Source of the DNA: Bog-473 sp963721585
Lineage (GTDB): Bacteria; Actinomycetota; Acidimicrobiia; Acidimicrobiales; RAAP-2
DNA: 64,000 nucleotides
Assembly: GCA_963721585.1 (NCBI GenBank)
Contig: CAVRJN010000007.1
Coordinates: 248,001-312,000, forward strand
Direction: 5' to 3'
Below are positions 16,127 through 24,203 of the stretch, piece by piece. Within the stretch, counting starts at the first letter, position 1. Every line of letters begins with the position of its first letter. A program made the translations under genes and the position numbers. The notes beneath the pieces were generated by a model. The model saw only the letters and a list, made by a program, of their open reading frames with translations, did no database searches and was not told where the DNA came from.

Positions 16127-17765
16127 ATGTTCCCGTACTCCGAAGAGCGGTTCACGGCCGACGAGGAAGCCGTGCTCCGGCGCTACGTCACCAACCTCGA
16201 TCAGCCGGTGTTTGCCCTGGTCAACCTGCCGGAGGTCGTCAAGGGCGCGCTCTTCGCCCGCTACTCCCGATCGCCCAAGAGCCTCCGCAGGCTCTTCCTC
16301 GACGAGTTCGTCGGGGAGCTCGACATCTCGGGAGACGCCACCGTCGATGCCACCGTGGGACTGGCGCGTGCCGAACAGCTCTACGAGAAGGTCTTCGTCG
16401 AGTACGGCGACGACTCGGTGGCCCAACTCGGCGGCGTGCACCTCGCCTGCGAGCAGGCGTCCAACGTGCTGTCGAAGGTTCTCGAATGGGGACGCCTGAT
16501 GGCGTATCTCGAGCAGTCGACGCGCTACATCGCGTACAACCAGCGACTCGAGAACGGCCAGTACCGCTATTACCGCCCGCCCGAGATCCTCGACTCGTCG
16601 CACGGGGCCCGGTTCGTCGGAGAGATGGACCGCGTCTTCGACACGTACGGCGCGCTGCTGCCCCGCATGCAGGCGTGGGTGGCGGAGCGCTTTCCCCAAC
16701 AAGCCGGCGACAGCGACTTCGTCTACCGCCAGGCCACCCGCGCCAAGTCTCTCGACGCGCTGCGCGGGCTCCTGCCCGCGGCGTCCTTGTCGAACATCGG
16801 GATCTACGGGACCGGACAGTCGTACGAACAGCTCCTGCTGCGCATGCGCGCGCACCCACTGCCCGAAGCTCGGCGCTACGCGGACATGATGCTGGTCGAG
16901 CTGCGCAAGGTGATCCCGTCGTTCCTGCAGCGTGTCGACGTCCCCGCGCGGTGGGGAGTGGTCCGACTACCTCTCGTCGACACAGGAGCGCACGTCCCAA
17001 CTGGTGTCGCGCTTGTGGCCCGAGCTCGGGGCGCTCGATGCACCGGGACTCGGTGCCGACGGCGAGCCGGAGGTCACGCTGGTGGACTTCGATCCCGATG
17101 GGGAAGAGAAGGTCCTGGTCGCGGCCTGTTTCTCGCACCTGGGCTGTAGCGAGCGCGAAGCGGCCCGACGCGTCCGCCTCCTGGGCCACGAGGACCGGGT
17201 GGCGTTGTTGGCGGCCTATGTCGGCGACCGGCGCAATCGCCGACACCGGCCCGGTCGCGCCTTCGAGCGAACCGATTACCGCTTCGAACTCGTCACCGAC
17301 TACGGCGCCTTCCGCGACCTGCAACGCCACCGGATGCTCACCATCGAGTGGCAGCGTCTCGGTATCTCCCTCGGATACGACATGCCCGAACTCGTCGCCG
17401 ACGCGGGCCTCGCCGCGCGTTACGACGAGGCCATCGATCGGGCCGAAGAGCTCTACCGCTCATTGGTGCCGGACTTCCCGGAGCAAGCGGCATACGTCGT
17501 CGCGCTGGCACACCGCATCCGTTACGTCATGCAGTTCAACGCGCGCGAGGCCATGCACCTCATTGAGCTCCGGTCGGGTGTGCAGGGTCACCCTGCGTAC
17601 CGGAGGGTCGCCCAACAGATGCACAGGTCGATTGCCGAGGTCGCCGGACACCGCGCCCTGGCCGAGGCCATGACCTTCGTCGACCACGGAGCCACCGACC
17701 TCGAGCGCCTCGAATCCGAGCGCCGGGCCGAGCGCCGGCGGTCCGAAAAATCTGCAACGCATTGA
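16127..17765 (+). CDS. two-domain ThyX-superfamily protein, apparent frameshift
   Basis: Two overlapping frames together encode one protein of about 545 aa resembling the double-domain flavin-dependent thymidylate synthase superfamily. Frame one (from ATG 16127) carries EYGDDSVAQLGGVHLACEQAS and LEQSTRYIAY; frame two (usable GTG at 16932) carries LQRHRMLTIEWQRLGISLGYD and AREAMHLIELRSG. Family continuity breaks at about 16950-16975, where removing one base (for example in the G-run near 16962) joins LRKVIPSFLQRVDV to EWSDYLSSTQERT. The ThyX signature is degenerate: domain one has no RHR, and domain two has RHR but not the usual serines, so synthase activity is uncertain. A TATGGT hexamer lies 9 nt before the ATG. 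Confidence 0.75.
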
Positions 17766-17811
17766 CCAGGAACTACCGCTGTTCTCCCTGGTAGGGCCAG
17801 CCCTACCCTTC

Positions 17812-18065
17812 TTGACGGGCCCACCCCCCGCTTGCCTAATGTGTCGCAGTCCCCGACGCCCCTGAGGAAGCTGCGGATGCGCAAAGGCGCTCACGCACAG
17901 CTGCAGGTGGGGATGTGCTGTGAGAGGCGGAGGTTGGCCCTGGGGGTCGAGTAGAGAACGTGTCGCTTGCCTGGCCCCCCAGGCCTGTGAGATGGCGCCA
18001 AAGACCCCAGGGCCCTCCCGCCCCTCCCGCTGATTTCCTCCTCCCCGACGCCGGCGGGGGTTCTC
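17812..18065 (+). ncRNA. possible structured small RNA in a 350-bp gene-free gap
   Basis: The gap 17766-18115 has no convincing reading frame. TTGACG (17812-17817) and TAATGT about 19 bp downstream could be a promoter. Downstream are a hairpin pairing AGCTG with CAGCT and TGCG with CGCA (about 17870-17905), a CCTGG-CCCC-CCAGG hairpin (about 17970-17985), and CCCCG...CGGGG followed by a weak T-rich stretch near 18046-18070. The C-rich loops recall actinobacterial C-rich small RNAs, but I cannot assign a family. It could also be untranslated leader for the DUF4193 gene. Confidence 0.3.
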
Positions 18066-18076
18066 CTTCACAGCGA

Positions 18077-18104
18077 TTGAATGGTCCTTCGAACCGTCTA
18101 TGCT
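18077..18104 (+). promoter_or_regulatory. promoter of the DUF4193 gene
   Basis: TTGAAT (18077-18082) and TATGCT (18099-18104) are separated by 16 bp. The ATG at 18116 follows the -10 by 11 nt, so the leader would be at most a few bases. Confidence 0.5.
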
Positions 18105-18115
18105 CCCGCGGCACA

Positions 18116-18631
18116 ATGCCCAGTAAGAAGAAGGCCAAGGCTGAAGAACCGGTGGCAGAGGCCCCCGAAACAGAAGACGAGGAAGCCGTCGAGGAAGAAG
18201 ACCTCGACGTCGACATCGACGACGCGGACCTCGAAGGGGACGCCCTCGTGGACGACGACGACGACGACATCGCCGATGTTGTCGACGTCGACGAGGAGGA
18301 CGACGCCGACGTCGACGAGGTGGACGAGATCCTCACGCCGTCGCCCGCCGCGGTGGTCGAGAAGTCCGGTGAGGGCGACGACGAGGAGGAGGAGGAGGAG
18401 CCCGACGACGAGGACGTCGAGGCCAGCCTCGACGTGATCCTCAAGGAGCGGCTGGTCGTCGAGGACGAACCCGAGGACGAAGAGGCGACCGACCAGGAGG
18501 ACAAGACAGAGGGCAACGAGCGCGTCCTGCCCAAGCAGCCCGACGAGTTCGTCTGCCGCTCGTGCTTCCTGGTCAAACATCCGAGCCAGCTGGCAGACGC
18601 GAAGAAGATGCTCTGCCGGGACTGTGTTTGA
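18116..18631 (+). CDS. DUF4193-family acidic protein with C-terminal zinc-ribbon-like motif
   Basis: A 171-aa protein. Residues about 8-130 are extremely acidic, with runs of Asp and Glu, and probably disordered. The C-terminus FVCRSCFLVKHPSQLADAKK plus LCRDC has the paired CxxC spacing and wording of the actinobacterial DUF4193 family. Mycobacterial members are about 100 aa, so the acidic region here is unusually long. The function of the family is not known; the CxxC pairs suggest zinc binding. The next gene starts inside its stop region (8-nt overlap), so the two are probably co-translated. Confidence 0.82.
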   Translation: MPSKKKAKAEEPVAEAPETEDEEAVEEEDLDVDIDDADLEGDALVDDDDDDIADVVDVDEEDDADVDEVDEILTPSPAAVVEKSGEGDDEEEEEEPDDEDVEASLDVILKERLVVEDEPEDEEATDQEDKTEGNERVLPKQPDEFVCRSCFLVKHPSQLADAKKMLCRDCV

Positions 18632-19166
18632 AGAGAGTGATCCCTCTGGCGGGCCGTCGCGCAAGAGCCCGCTGCGCCATGGCTTCGATGTGTGTCTCGT
18701 CGCGCCGATCGGTGTCGCAGTGTCGGTAGTCGAGGAGATCCCCGAGCTCATCGCCGAAGGGCGCCGCCGGCTCGAACTCCAGCTGGGCAACGCGCTCTTC
18801 GTCGGGCGCTTCGTCGTCAATCAGAAGCAACGGGAACTCTGGGCGCGGCTGGACGCACTCCTGGGTAGCGACGCGCAGCAGACGGCGGAAGATGCCAACG
18901 GCACGGCTGAGCCGGCACCGGCACCGGCGCCGCCCGGCCCGCAACGGCCCGCGCCCGACCCCGCGGCGGCGGCCATCGTCGCGGGCGCGCTCGCCGACTA
19001 CGACACGCTGAGTGCCTCACAAGTGGTGCGCCGGCTCGAGAGTCTCGGTCCCGGGGAGCTCGATGCCGTCCGCCGCTACGAGGCCTCCACGCGCAACCGT
19101 CGGACAATTCTGAACCGGGCCGGTCAGCTGCTCGACGAGCAGTCGAGCGGACCTCCGGCCGGGTAG
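18624..19166 (+). CDS. hypothetical protein with actinobacterial 'DYDTLSASQVV' C-terminal motif
   Basis: A 180-aa protein. The N-terminal half has a short hydrophobic patch and a helical segment (LIAEGRRRLELQLGNALFVG). An Ala/Pro-rich linker follows, then ADYDTLSASQVVRRLESLGP and AVRRYEASTRNRRTILNR. The last part is a motif I recognise from many actinobacterial proteins, including lipid-droplet-associated ones, where it may be a protein-protein contact helix; its role is unproven. The start GTG 18624 overlaps the DUF4193 stop; GTG 18690 is a shorter alternative. The GNAT gene follows after 5 bp. Confidence 0.65.
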   Translation: MFEESDPSGGPSRKSPLRHGFDVCLVAPIGVAVSVVEEIPELIAEGRRRLELQLGNALFVGRFVVNQKQRELWARLDALLGSDAQQTAEDANGTAEPAPAPAPPGPQRPAPDPAAAAIVAGALADYDTLSASQVVRRLESLGPGELDAVRRYEASTRNRRTILNRAGQLLDEQSSGPPAG

Positions 19167-19171
19167 GAGCG

Positions 19172-19630
19172 ATGGAGCTGGCCCGACCAGCCCGTGCCGA
19201 CGACCGACAAGCCTGCACGCGCCTGCTCTCCCATGCGCTCGTTGCCGCCGAGAGCATGCGGGGAGGCGCCGCCCTCGTCGGCGACGCCACGACCGTCACC
19301 CTGCTCGACCATTGGACCCAGCCCGGAGACACCGCCCACCTGCTGGTGGGGGAGTACGAGAGCGTCGTGGTCGGCCTGCTGGCCGTCACGGCCTCCCCGG
19401 GTCCCAGGGGCCTCACCAACGGGCTGATCGAGTGCTGCTACGTCGAGACGGGTGCCCGTGGCGTCGGCGTCGGCACAGCGCTCATGGATGCGGCGGTCGC
19501 CTGGTGCACCGAGAGGGGATGTTCCTCCGTCGACGCCCCGGCGCTGCCGGGTGACCGCACGACGAAGCAGCGGCTGGAGGCCGCCGGGTTCTCGGCCCGC
19601 CTCCTGACCCTCAGCCGCCGGTTGGACTGA
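19172..19630 (+). CDS. GNAT-family N-acetyltransferase
   Basis: A 152-aa single GNAT domain. The acetyl-CoA-binding loop is GARGVGVGTALMDAAVAWC, which fits the Q/RxxGxG/A pattern, followed by LEAAGFSARLLTLSR, the usual final strand. Acceptor substrate unknown. The ATG at 19172 has AGGAG in the 5-nt gap after the previous stop. Its 3' end overlaps the convergent RG-rich gene by 20 bp, so the two mRNAs are complementary there. Confidence 0.8.
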   Translation: MELARPARADDRQACTRLLSHALVAAESMRGGAALVGDATTVTLLDHWTQPGDTAHLLVGEYESVVVGLLAVTASPGPRGLTNGLIECCYVETGARGVGVGTALMDAAVAWCTERGCSSVDAPALPGDRTTKQRLEAAGFSARLLTLSRRLD

Positions 19631-20876
19631 ACCGGCGCTCGGTGTTCACCCGCCGCGGTGGTGGCGGCGGGATCCGGAGCCCGAGGAGCTTGGCCAGAGC
19701 GGGAACCGCACCGGCGGCATTGCGGGCTGCCTGCTTGGCCACTTCGTCGTCGGGGATTCCGGACGGCTTGACGGTACGACGCACCGGGGACGCCACGACG
19801 GCGTCGAGAAGGCGCATCCAGTCCTCGGGGGCCAGGTCGGCCGTCATGGCCTCCCCTGCGGCGGCGGCCAGCCTGACGGCCAGGTCCGCCGGGCACCGCG
19901 TGCCGGGCTCGGGAGGACGGATGGAGGCTTCGACCGCCTGCAGCACCCGTCCGTCGTTGAGCGCATTCGTGATGCGGGCCAGCCACTCCTCCCTGAGTGC
20001 GGTCGTCCGCTGGTCCAGCGACTCTTGGAGCGCCTTGGCCATGGCGCGACCCTCTTCGTCGAGGTTGACCGTGCGCGAGGCGGCGACAACGGCCCGGAGC
20101 TCCCGGAGCCGGTACTCCTTCCCCGTCGCCTGCGCCACGGAGGCACGGTCCTTCCAGTCGGCCAGGCGCACCGCCGGCAACAGCTCGTCGGCGATGGCCA
20201 GGATCGCATCGGCCGCGACCGGGGGCTTTCCCGCCGCCTTGTTGGAGGTGTTCTGCGCCTCGATGGCCTGCCGCACGGCCTGCAGACCGCCGCGCAGGAG
20301 CTGCTCGGCCACCGGGATCTGTTCGGGCCGCAGGGCGGCGAGCATGGCGTTGCGGTGCACGGTCGACGTCGGAGCGACCGGCCGCTCGCCCCGAGCGGGG
20401 CGTCCGTCACCTTCACCGGGCCGCCGGGCTCCGGGCCGACGTGGACCTCCGGTCCCGCGCGGGGGTCGATCGCCGCCGCGCTCGTCCCGGCGAGCCTCCG
20501 CGTCGGGGCCGCGCCGATTGCCGCCGCGACGGTCGCCGCGCTCGCCGCCGTCGTCATCACGATCGCGGCGTCGCTTGTTCGAGCCAGGAGCCAGGATGAC
20601 CGACACGTCCGGTGCCCGTCTCGGCGTGCCCTTGACCTCAATGCGGCCCTCGGTCTTCTCGGGTGAACGAGCCGGCTTCGCCGAGGTGAGCGAGAGGATC
20701 TCGATGCCCTCGAGGCCGATTTCGACATCGGCCCGCAACACGGCGCCAACGGCCTCCCCGGGCGGGACGAGACCAGCCTCGACCGTGCCTTTGGGCTGAC
20801 GCGCGCCGGCGGCTCGCCAGGTCCACGACCCGTCGCCCGCCTGGCTCGTCAATTCAATGTCGATTCTGCGTGACAT
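19611..20876 (-). CDS. hypothetical protein: N-terminal beta domain, RG-rich linker, helical C-terminal domain
   Basis: A 421-aa protein. Residues 1-65 look like a small beta-barrel (IDIELTSQAGDGSWTWRAAG, PKGTVEAGLVPPGEAVGAVL). Residues about 100-170 are rich in Arg, Gly, Asp and Pro (GGERGDRRGGNRRGPDAEAR), a composition common in nucleic-acid-binding linkers. The rest is helical (AALRPEQIPVAEQLLRGGLQ). I do not recognise a named family; RNA or ribosome binding is a guess from composition. The ATG at 20876 lies 9 nt after a minus-strand TAGCGT. The 3' end overlaps the GNAT gene by 20 bp; the 5' side is divergent from htrA. Confidence 0.7.
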   Translation of the reverse strand: MSRRIDIELTSQAGDGSWTWRAAGARQPKGTVEAGLVPPGEAVGAVLRADVEIGLEGIEILSLTSAKPARSPEKTEGRIEVKGTPRRAPDVSVILAPGSNKRRRDRDDDGGERGDRRGGNRRGPDAEARRDERGGDRPPRGTGGPRRPGARRPGEGDGRPARGERPVAPTSTVHRNAMLAALRPEQIPVAEQLLRGGLQAVRQAIEAQNTSNKAAGKPPVAADAILAIADELLPAVRLADWKDRASVAQATGKEYRLRELRAVVAASRTVNLDEEGRAMAKALQESLDQRTTALREEWLARITNALNDGRVLQAVEASIRPPEPGTRCPADLAVRLAAAAGEAMTADLAPEDWMRLLDAVVASPVRRTVKPSGIPDDEVAKQAARNAAGAVPALAKLLGLRIPPPPPRRVNTERRFSPTGG

Positions 20877-20938
20877 GCGGCGGACACGCTACCTCGCCTG
20901 GCGCCCCTGCCCGCTGCCGGGCCGCGATCGGCATCCCG

Positions 20939-20944
20939 TAACAT
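20939..20944 (+). promoter_or_regulatory. candidate -10 (TAACAT) for htrA
   Basis: TAACAT would place transcription start near 20951, about 93 nt before the htrA ATG. That ATG, unlike many in this window, has a strong AGGAGG site, consistent with a leadered mRNA. No good -35 was found. Confidence 0.35.
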
Positions 20945-21043
20945 GGACCCAGGACGTCCGCTGGACGGCGGGAGCCACCGGGGCGAGCCCACCCCCACCG
21001 TGCTGCGGTGCGGACGAGCCATGCCCCCTTCAGGAGGATCCAC

Positions 21044-22681
21044 ATGAGTGAGGACACCGAGCAGCCAGGGCCGGAGCCCGCTGCCGGCACACCCGAAGAC
21101 GCCGCCGCGCCGCCGGTCGGGGGCGTGACCCCCGATGCGACACCGGCCTCCTCGGACGGGCCACCGCCGCAGCCGCACGTCGGAGGAGAAGGGTCGGCGC
21201 CCCCTCCGGAGCAGCCCGCGGGTGCGGTCGAGGACACGCCGCCCAGCCCACCCGCCTTCCCACCGCCGGCCGCGAGCTCGTCCTCTCCTCCGCCTCCGCC
21301 CGAATCGTGGGCCCCGCCCTCCGCCGACGCCGACACCGTTCTCACCGCGGCGACGCCGGTGGCGGTCCCGTTCTCGTACCCGCCGTCGGGCGACGCGATC
21401 TACCCCGGCTCCGCGCCGGGGGGTTCAGGCCGCGGCAGGCCGGGCAAGGTGCGCGCCTGGCTGCCCGTGGTGATCGTGGCGGCCCTGGTCGGCGGCGCCA
21501 TCGGTGCCGGTGTCACCGCCCTGTCGGACAACAACAACGGCGGCAACGGATCCAACGTCACCATCCACGAGAGCAGCGCCGCACCCGGAGCGGCCGTCCT
21601 CAGCGGCAATGTCACCATCCCCGAGCTCGTGAGCAAGGTCATACCCGCGGTGGTGTCCATCGATGTGAAGTCGAACGGCAACGAGGACGAGGGCACCGGC
21701 ATGATCATCACCTCCAACGGTGAGGTCATCACCAACAACCACGTCATTGAGCTCTACAGCGAGGGCGGCGGCACCGGCTCCATCACCGTCACCGAGTACG
21801 GCCAGACCAAGCCGCTGCCAACCACGCTCGTCGGCTACGACCAGTCAAAGGATGTGGCGCTCCTCAAGATCAACAGCGCGTCGAACCTGCCCACCATCAC
21901 GTTCGGGAACTCGGGCAAGACCGTGGTGGGCGACGCGGTGGTGGCGATCGGCAATGCGCTGGGTCTCGCGGCCGGCACGCCGACGGTCACCCAGGGCATC
22001 ATCTCGGCGCTGGGGCGGTCGGTGACCGCCGGGGGAGAGGGCACGCAGACCGAGACGCTGCAGAACATGATGCAGACCGACGCGGCCATCAATCCCGGCA
22101 ACTCCGGCGGGCCGCTTATCGACACATCGGGCCAGGTCATCGGCATGAATACGGCTGTGGCGGGGACGACGAGCGACGGGACGTCGTCGCAGAACATCGG
22201 CTTCGCCATCCCCGCCGCTTCCGTGGAATCGCTCATCTCCGAGCTGCAGAAGGGGGGCCAGTCGGGGAACGGCGGTGGCTATCTCGGTGTCGACATCACG
22301 ACACTGACGCCCGCGTTGCGCCAGCAGTACGGCTTCACGCCGACTTCCGGGGCGGTGATCCTGAGCGTGGTCTCGGGATCCCCGGCGAGCAAGGCAGGCC
22401 TGGTGGAGGGCGACGTGATCGTCAACATCGACGGCACGGCCATCACGTCGTCGGACGACCTGCAAAAGGTCGTACAGGCCGCCAAGGCGGGGCAGTCCGT
22501 CTCCATCACCTATTACGTGGGGGACAGCAAACGCACGACCACGGCCACCCTCGGCAGCCAGGCCGAAGCGCAGCAGCAGCAGCAGGGGAGTAGCGGAAGC
22601 AGTGGTGGGACCACCAACCCCTTCGGTGGAGGCGGCTTTCCCGGCTTCGGCAACTCCGGCAGCACCGGAGGGACGCCCTAG
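21044..22681 (+). CDS. htrA: HtrA/DegP-like membrane serine protease with PDZ domain
   Basis: A 545-aa protein. Residues 1-135 are a Pro/Ala-rich cytosolic region, 138-158 a transmembrane helix, and the trypsin-like domain lies outside. The triad is H233 (TNNHVIE), D270 (SKDVALLKI) and S354 (NPGNSGGPLID). A PDZ domain follows (GYLGVDITTL to VEGDVIVNIDGTAI), then a Gln/Ser/Gly-rich tail ending in FGGGGFPGFG. It should take part in envelope protein quality control. Start ATG 21044 has AGGAGG 7 nt upstream. The TAG stop sits in a CTAG that also holds the stop of the convergent gene. Confidence 0.92.
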   Translation: MSEDTEQPGPEPAAGTPEDAAAPPVGGVTPDATPASSDGPPPQPHVGGEGSAPPPEQPAGAVEDTPPSPPAFPPPAASSSSPPPPPESWAPPSADADTVLTAATPVAVPFSYPPSGDAIYPGSAPGGSGRGRPGKVRAWLPVVIVAALVGGAIGAGVTALSDNNNGGNGSNVTIHESSAAPGAAVLSGNVTIPELVSKVIPAVVSIDVKSNGNEDEGTGMIITSNGEVITNNHVIELYSEGGGTGSITVTEYGQTKPLPTTLVGYDQSKDVALLKINSASNLPTITFGNSGKTVVGDAVVAIGNALGLAAGTPTVTQGIISALGRSVTAGGEGTQTETLQNMMQTDAAINPGNSGGPLIDTSGQVIGMNTAVAGTTSDGTSSQNIGFAIPAASVESLISELQKGGQSGNGGGYLGVDITTLTPALRQQYGFTPTSGAVILSVVSGSPASKAGLVEGDVIVNIDGTAITSSDDLQKVVQAAKAGQSVSITYYVGDSKRTTTATLGSQAEAQQQQQGSSGSSGGTTNPFGGGGFPGFGNSGSTGGTP

Positions 22682-23181
22682 TTCCCGAGGGCGCCCGAGG
22701 GGATGTCGAAGTTCCGATCCGGGTGGGCGGGCGGAACGTTCATGGAGCCGTTCGGGGTCCACCCGCTGGACTCGATGTCCTCGAGCACGTGGGCCATGTT
22801 GTAGGTGTCCTCCTCATAGGAGAACTTTCCGTCCCCGGCATAAATGAGGCGCGAGTAACCGGACTGCCGGTAAGGCGTTCCGTCCGGCCTCGTCCGCGGC
22901 ATGATCTGCGTCCACTTGACCACGACGTCGTTGCCCTCGATCGCCGTGAACTCAATGGGGAACTTCCAGTCCTCCATGCCCAGCATGGAGTCCACCAGCC
23001 AGTGCGCGATGGCGTCGCGCCCCTCGATGCGCCCCCAGGCACCGTCGATGTAGACGGCGTCCTCGGTGTAGAAGTCCGCCAGGACACCGAAGGCATCGGG
23101 CTCGAGCCCCTCGTCGATGCGCGAACGCAGCTCGTGGTAGCGCTCCACTGTCGCCTGGACTTCGTCACGCGGAAACGGCAT
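22678..23181 (-). CDS. SnoaL/NTF2-like protein
   Basis: A 167-aa protein of the NTF2-like cone fold: VERYHELRSRIDEG, DFYTEDAVYIDGAWGRIEGR and MPRTRPDGTPYRQSGYSRLI are typical of the SnoaL-like ketosteroid-isomerase-related group. Family members include hydratases, isomerases and binding proteins, so no reaction is assigned. The start at 23181 has a GAGGGAGG ribosome site; the longer open frame upstream runs through ppa and is not used. It lies 17 bp after ppa on the same strand. The stop shares a CTAG with the convergent htrA. Confidence 0.75.
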   Translation of the reverse strand: MPFPRDEVQATVERYHELRSRIDEGLEPDAFGVLADFYTEDAVYIDGAWGRIEGRDAIAHWLVDSMLGMEDWKFPIEFTAIEGNDVVVKWTQIMPRTRPDGTPYRQSGYSRLIYAGDGKFSYEEDTYNMAHVLEDIESSGWTPNGSMNVPPAHPDRNFDIPSGALGN

Positions 23182-23198
23182 CGTCGTCCCTCCCTCTT

Positions 23199-23702
23199 CT
23201 AGGTCTCCGCACGGTAGGCGATCTGGCACAGGTCGAGCTCCGCCAATGCGCTCGACCGGTCGGCGAAACCCTGGACCTCCACCGACTTGTCGGGCTCGAG
23301 GTCCTTGTAGATGCTGAAAAAATGGGCGATCTCGTTGCGCAGGTGCTCCGGCACGTCGCCAATGTCGTGGGCACCGTCCCACTGGGGGTCGTGCTCGAGG
23401 ACGCAGATCAGCTTCGCGTCCACACCCTTCTCGTCGCTCATGGAGAACATGCCGAGGATGCGCGCCCGCACCACGCACCCGGGGAAGGTGGGATCAGCCA
23501 CCAGGACCAGTGCGTCGAGCGGATCGCCGTCGCCGGCCAGGGTGTCGGGGACGAACCCGTAGTCCGCCGGATAGGTGGTCGCAGTGAAGAGGCGGCGGTC
23601 CAGCCGAATCACGTGCTTCTCGTGGTCGTACTCGTACTTGTTGCGGCTCCCCGTGGGGATCTCGATCACCACGTCGATCGCGTCGTCGGGCCGAGCGCTC
23701 AC
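23199..23702 (-). CDS. ppa: inorganic pyrophosphatase
   Basis: A 167-aa family I pyrophosphatase that hydrolyses PPi to phosphate. It contains VVIEIPTGSRNKYEYDHEKH, YPADYGFVPDTLAGDGDPLD (the signature with the metal-binding aspartates) and DVPEHLRNEIAHFFSIYKDLEP. Length fits bacterial family I enzymes. The start is GTG 23702, overlapping the stop of the glyoxalase-like gene (GTGA), so translation is coupled. It is followed by the NTF2-like gene. Confidence 0.96.
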   Translation of the reverse strand: MSARPDDAIDVVIEIPTGSRNKYEYDHEKHVIRLDRRLFTATTYPADYGFVPDTLAGDGDPLDALVLVADPTFPGCVVRARILGMFSMSDEKGVDAKLICVLEHDPQWDGAHDIGDVPEHLRNEIAHFFSIYKDLEPDKSVEVQGFADRSSALAELDLCQIAYRAET

Positions 23703-24133
23703 GATGGCGACGGCGCCTCATGGCGCTGGCCGGGGTCGATCGGGCTCATGATGCCGACCCCGTTGCCGTCAGGGTCGCTCACCACCGCGTAGCGGGCGCC
23801 CCAGAAGGCGTCGTAGGGCTGCTGCTGCACGGGAACACCTTCAGCGGCCAGAGTGGACACGAGCGCATCGACCTCTGCTCGGCTGTCCACCTTGAATCCG
23901 AGGATCGCGCCGCTGCGACCCGACGCGCCCTGGTTCCACTCGGCGGCGAACGCCACGCTGTCGAGGTCCAGATCGAGGGGAGTGGTGTCCCCGTGCCGGG
24001 CGGACACGTGGTGGTCATCCCAGTCGGGATCGGGCTCGTCGCCGAACTGCAGCCCGAGACGGGAGTAGAAGGCGCGGCTGGACGGCACGTCGCTCACCAC
24101 GAGATTCACCTGGTCCAGGCGGATTGGTGCCAT
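23699..24133 (-). CDS. glyoxalase/bleomycin-resistance-fold protein
   Basis: A 144-aa single VOC domain: IRLDQVNLVVSDVPSSRAFY opens the first beta-alpha unit, and AVVSDPDGNGVGIMSPID closes the second. Such proteins act as metal-dependent lyases, dioxygenases or drug-binding proteins; the substrate is unknown. The start ATG 24133 is supported by minus-strand TACGGT 6 nt upstream; the open frame further upstream is an Ala-rich shadow. It heads a three-gene unit with ppa and the NTF2-like gene. Confidence 0.8.
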   Translation of the reverse strand: MAPIRLDQVNLVVSDVPSSRAFYSRLGLQFGDEPDPDWDDHHVSARHGDTTPLDLDLDSVAFAAEWNQGASGRSGAILGFKVDSRAEVDALVSTLAAEGVPVQQQPYDAFWGARYAVVSDPDGNGVGIMSPIDPGQRHEAPSPS

Positions 24134-24203
24134 GGCGCCACCGTACCGCTCAGGGCTGGGTGGTCGCCGCCGGGGACGGCGGGCTCGGCCTGACGTCAGC
24201 GAG

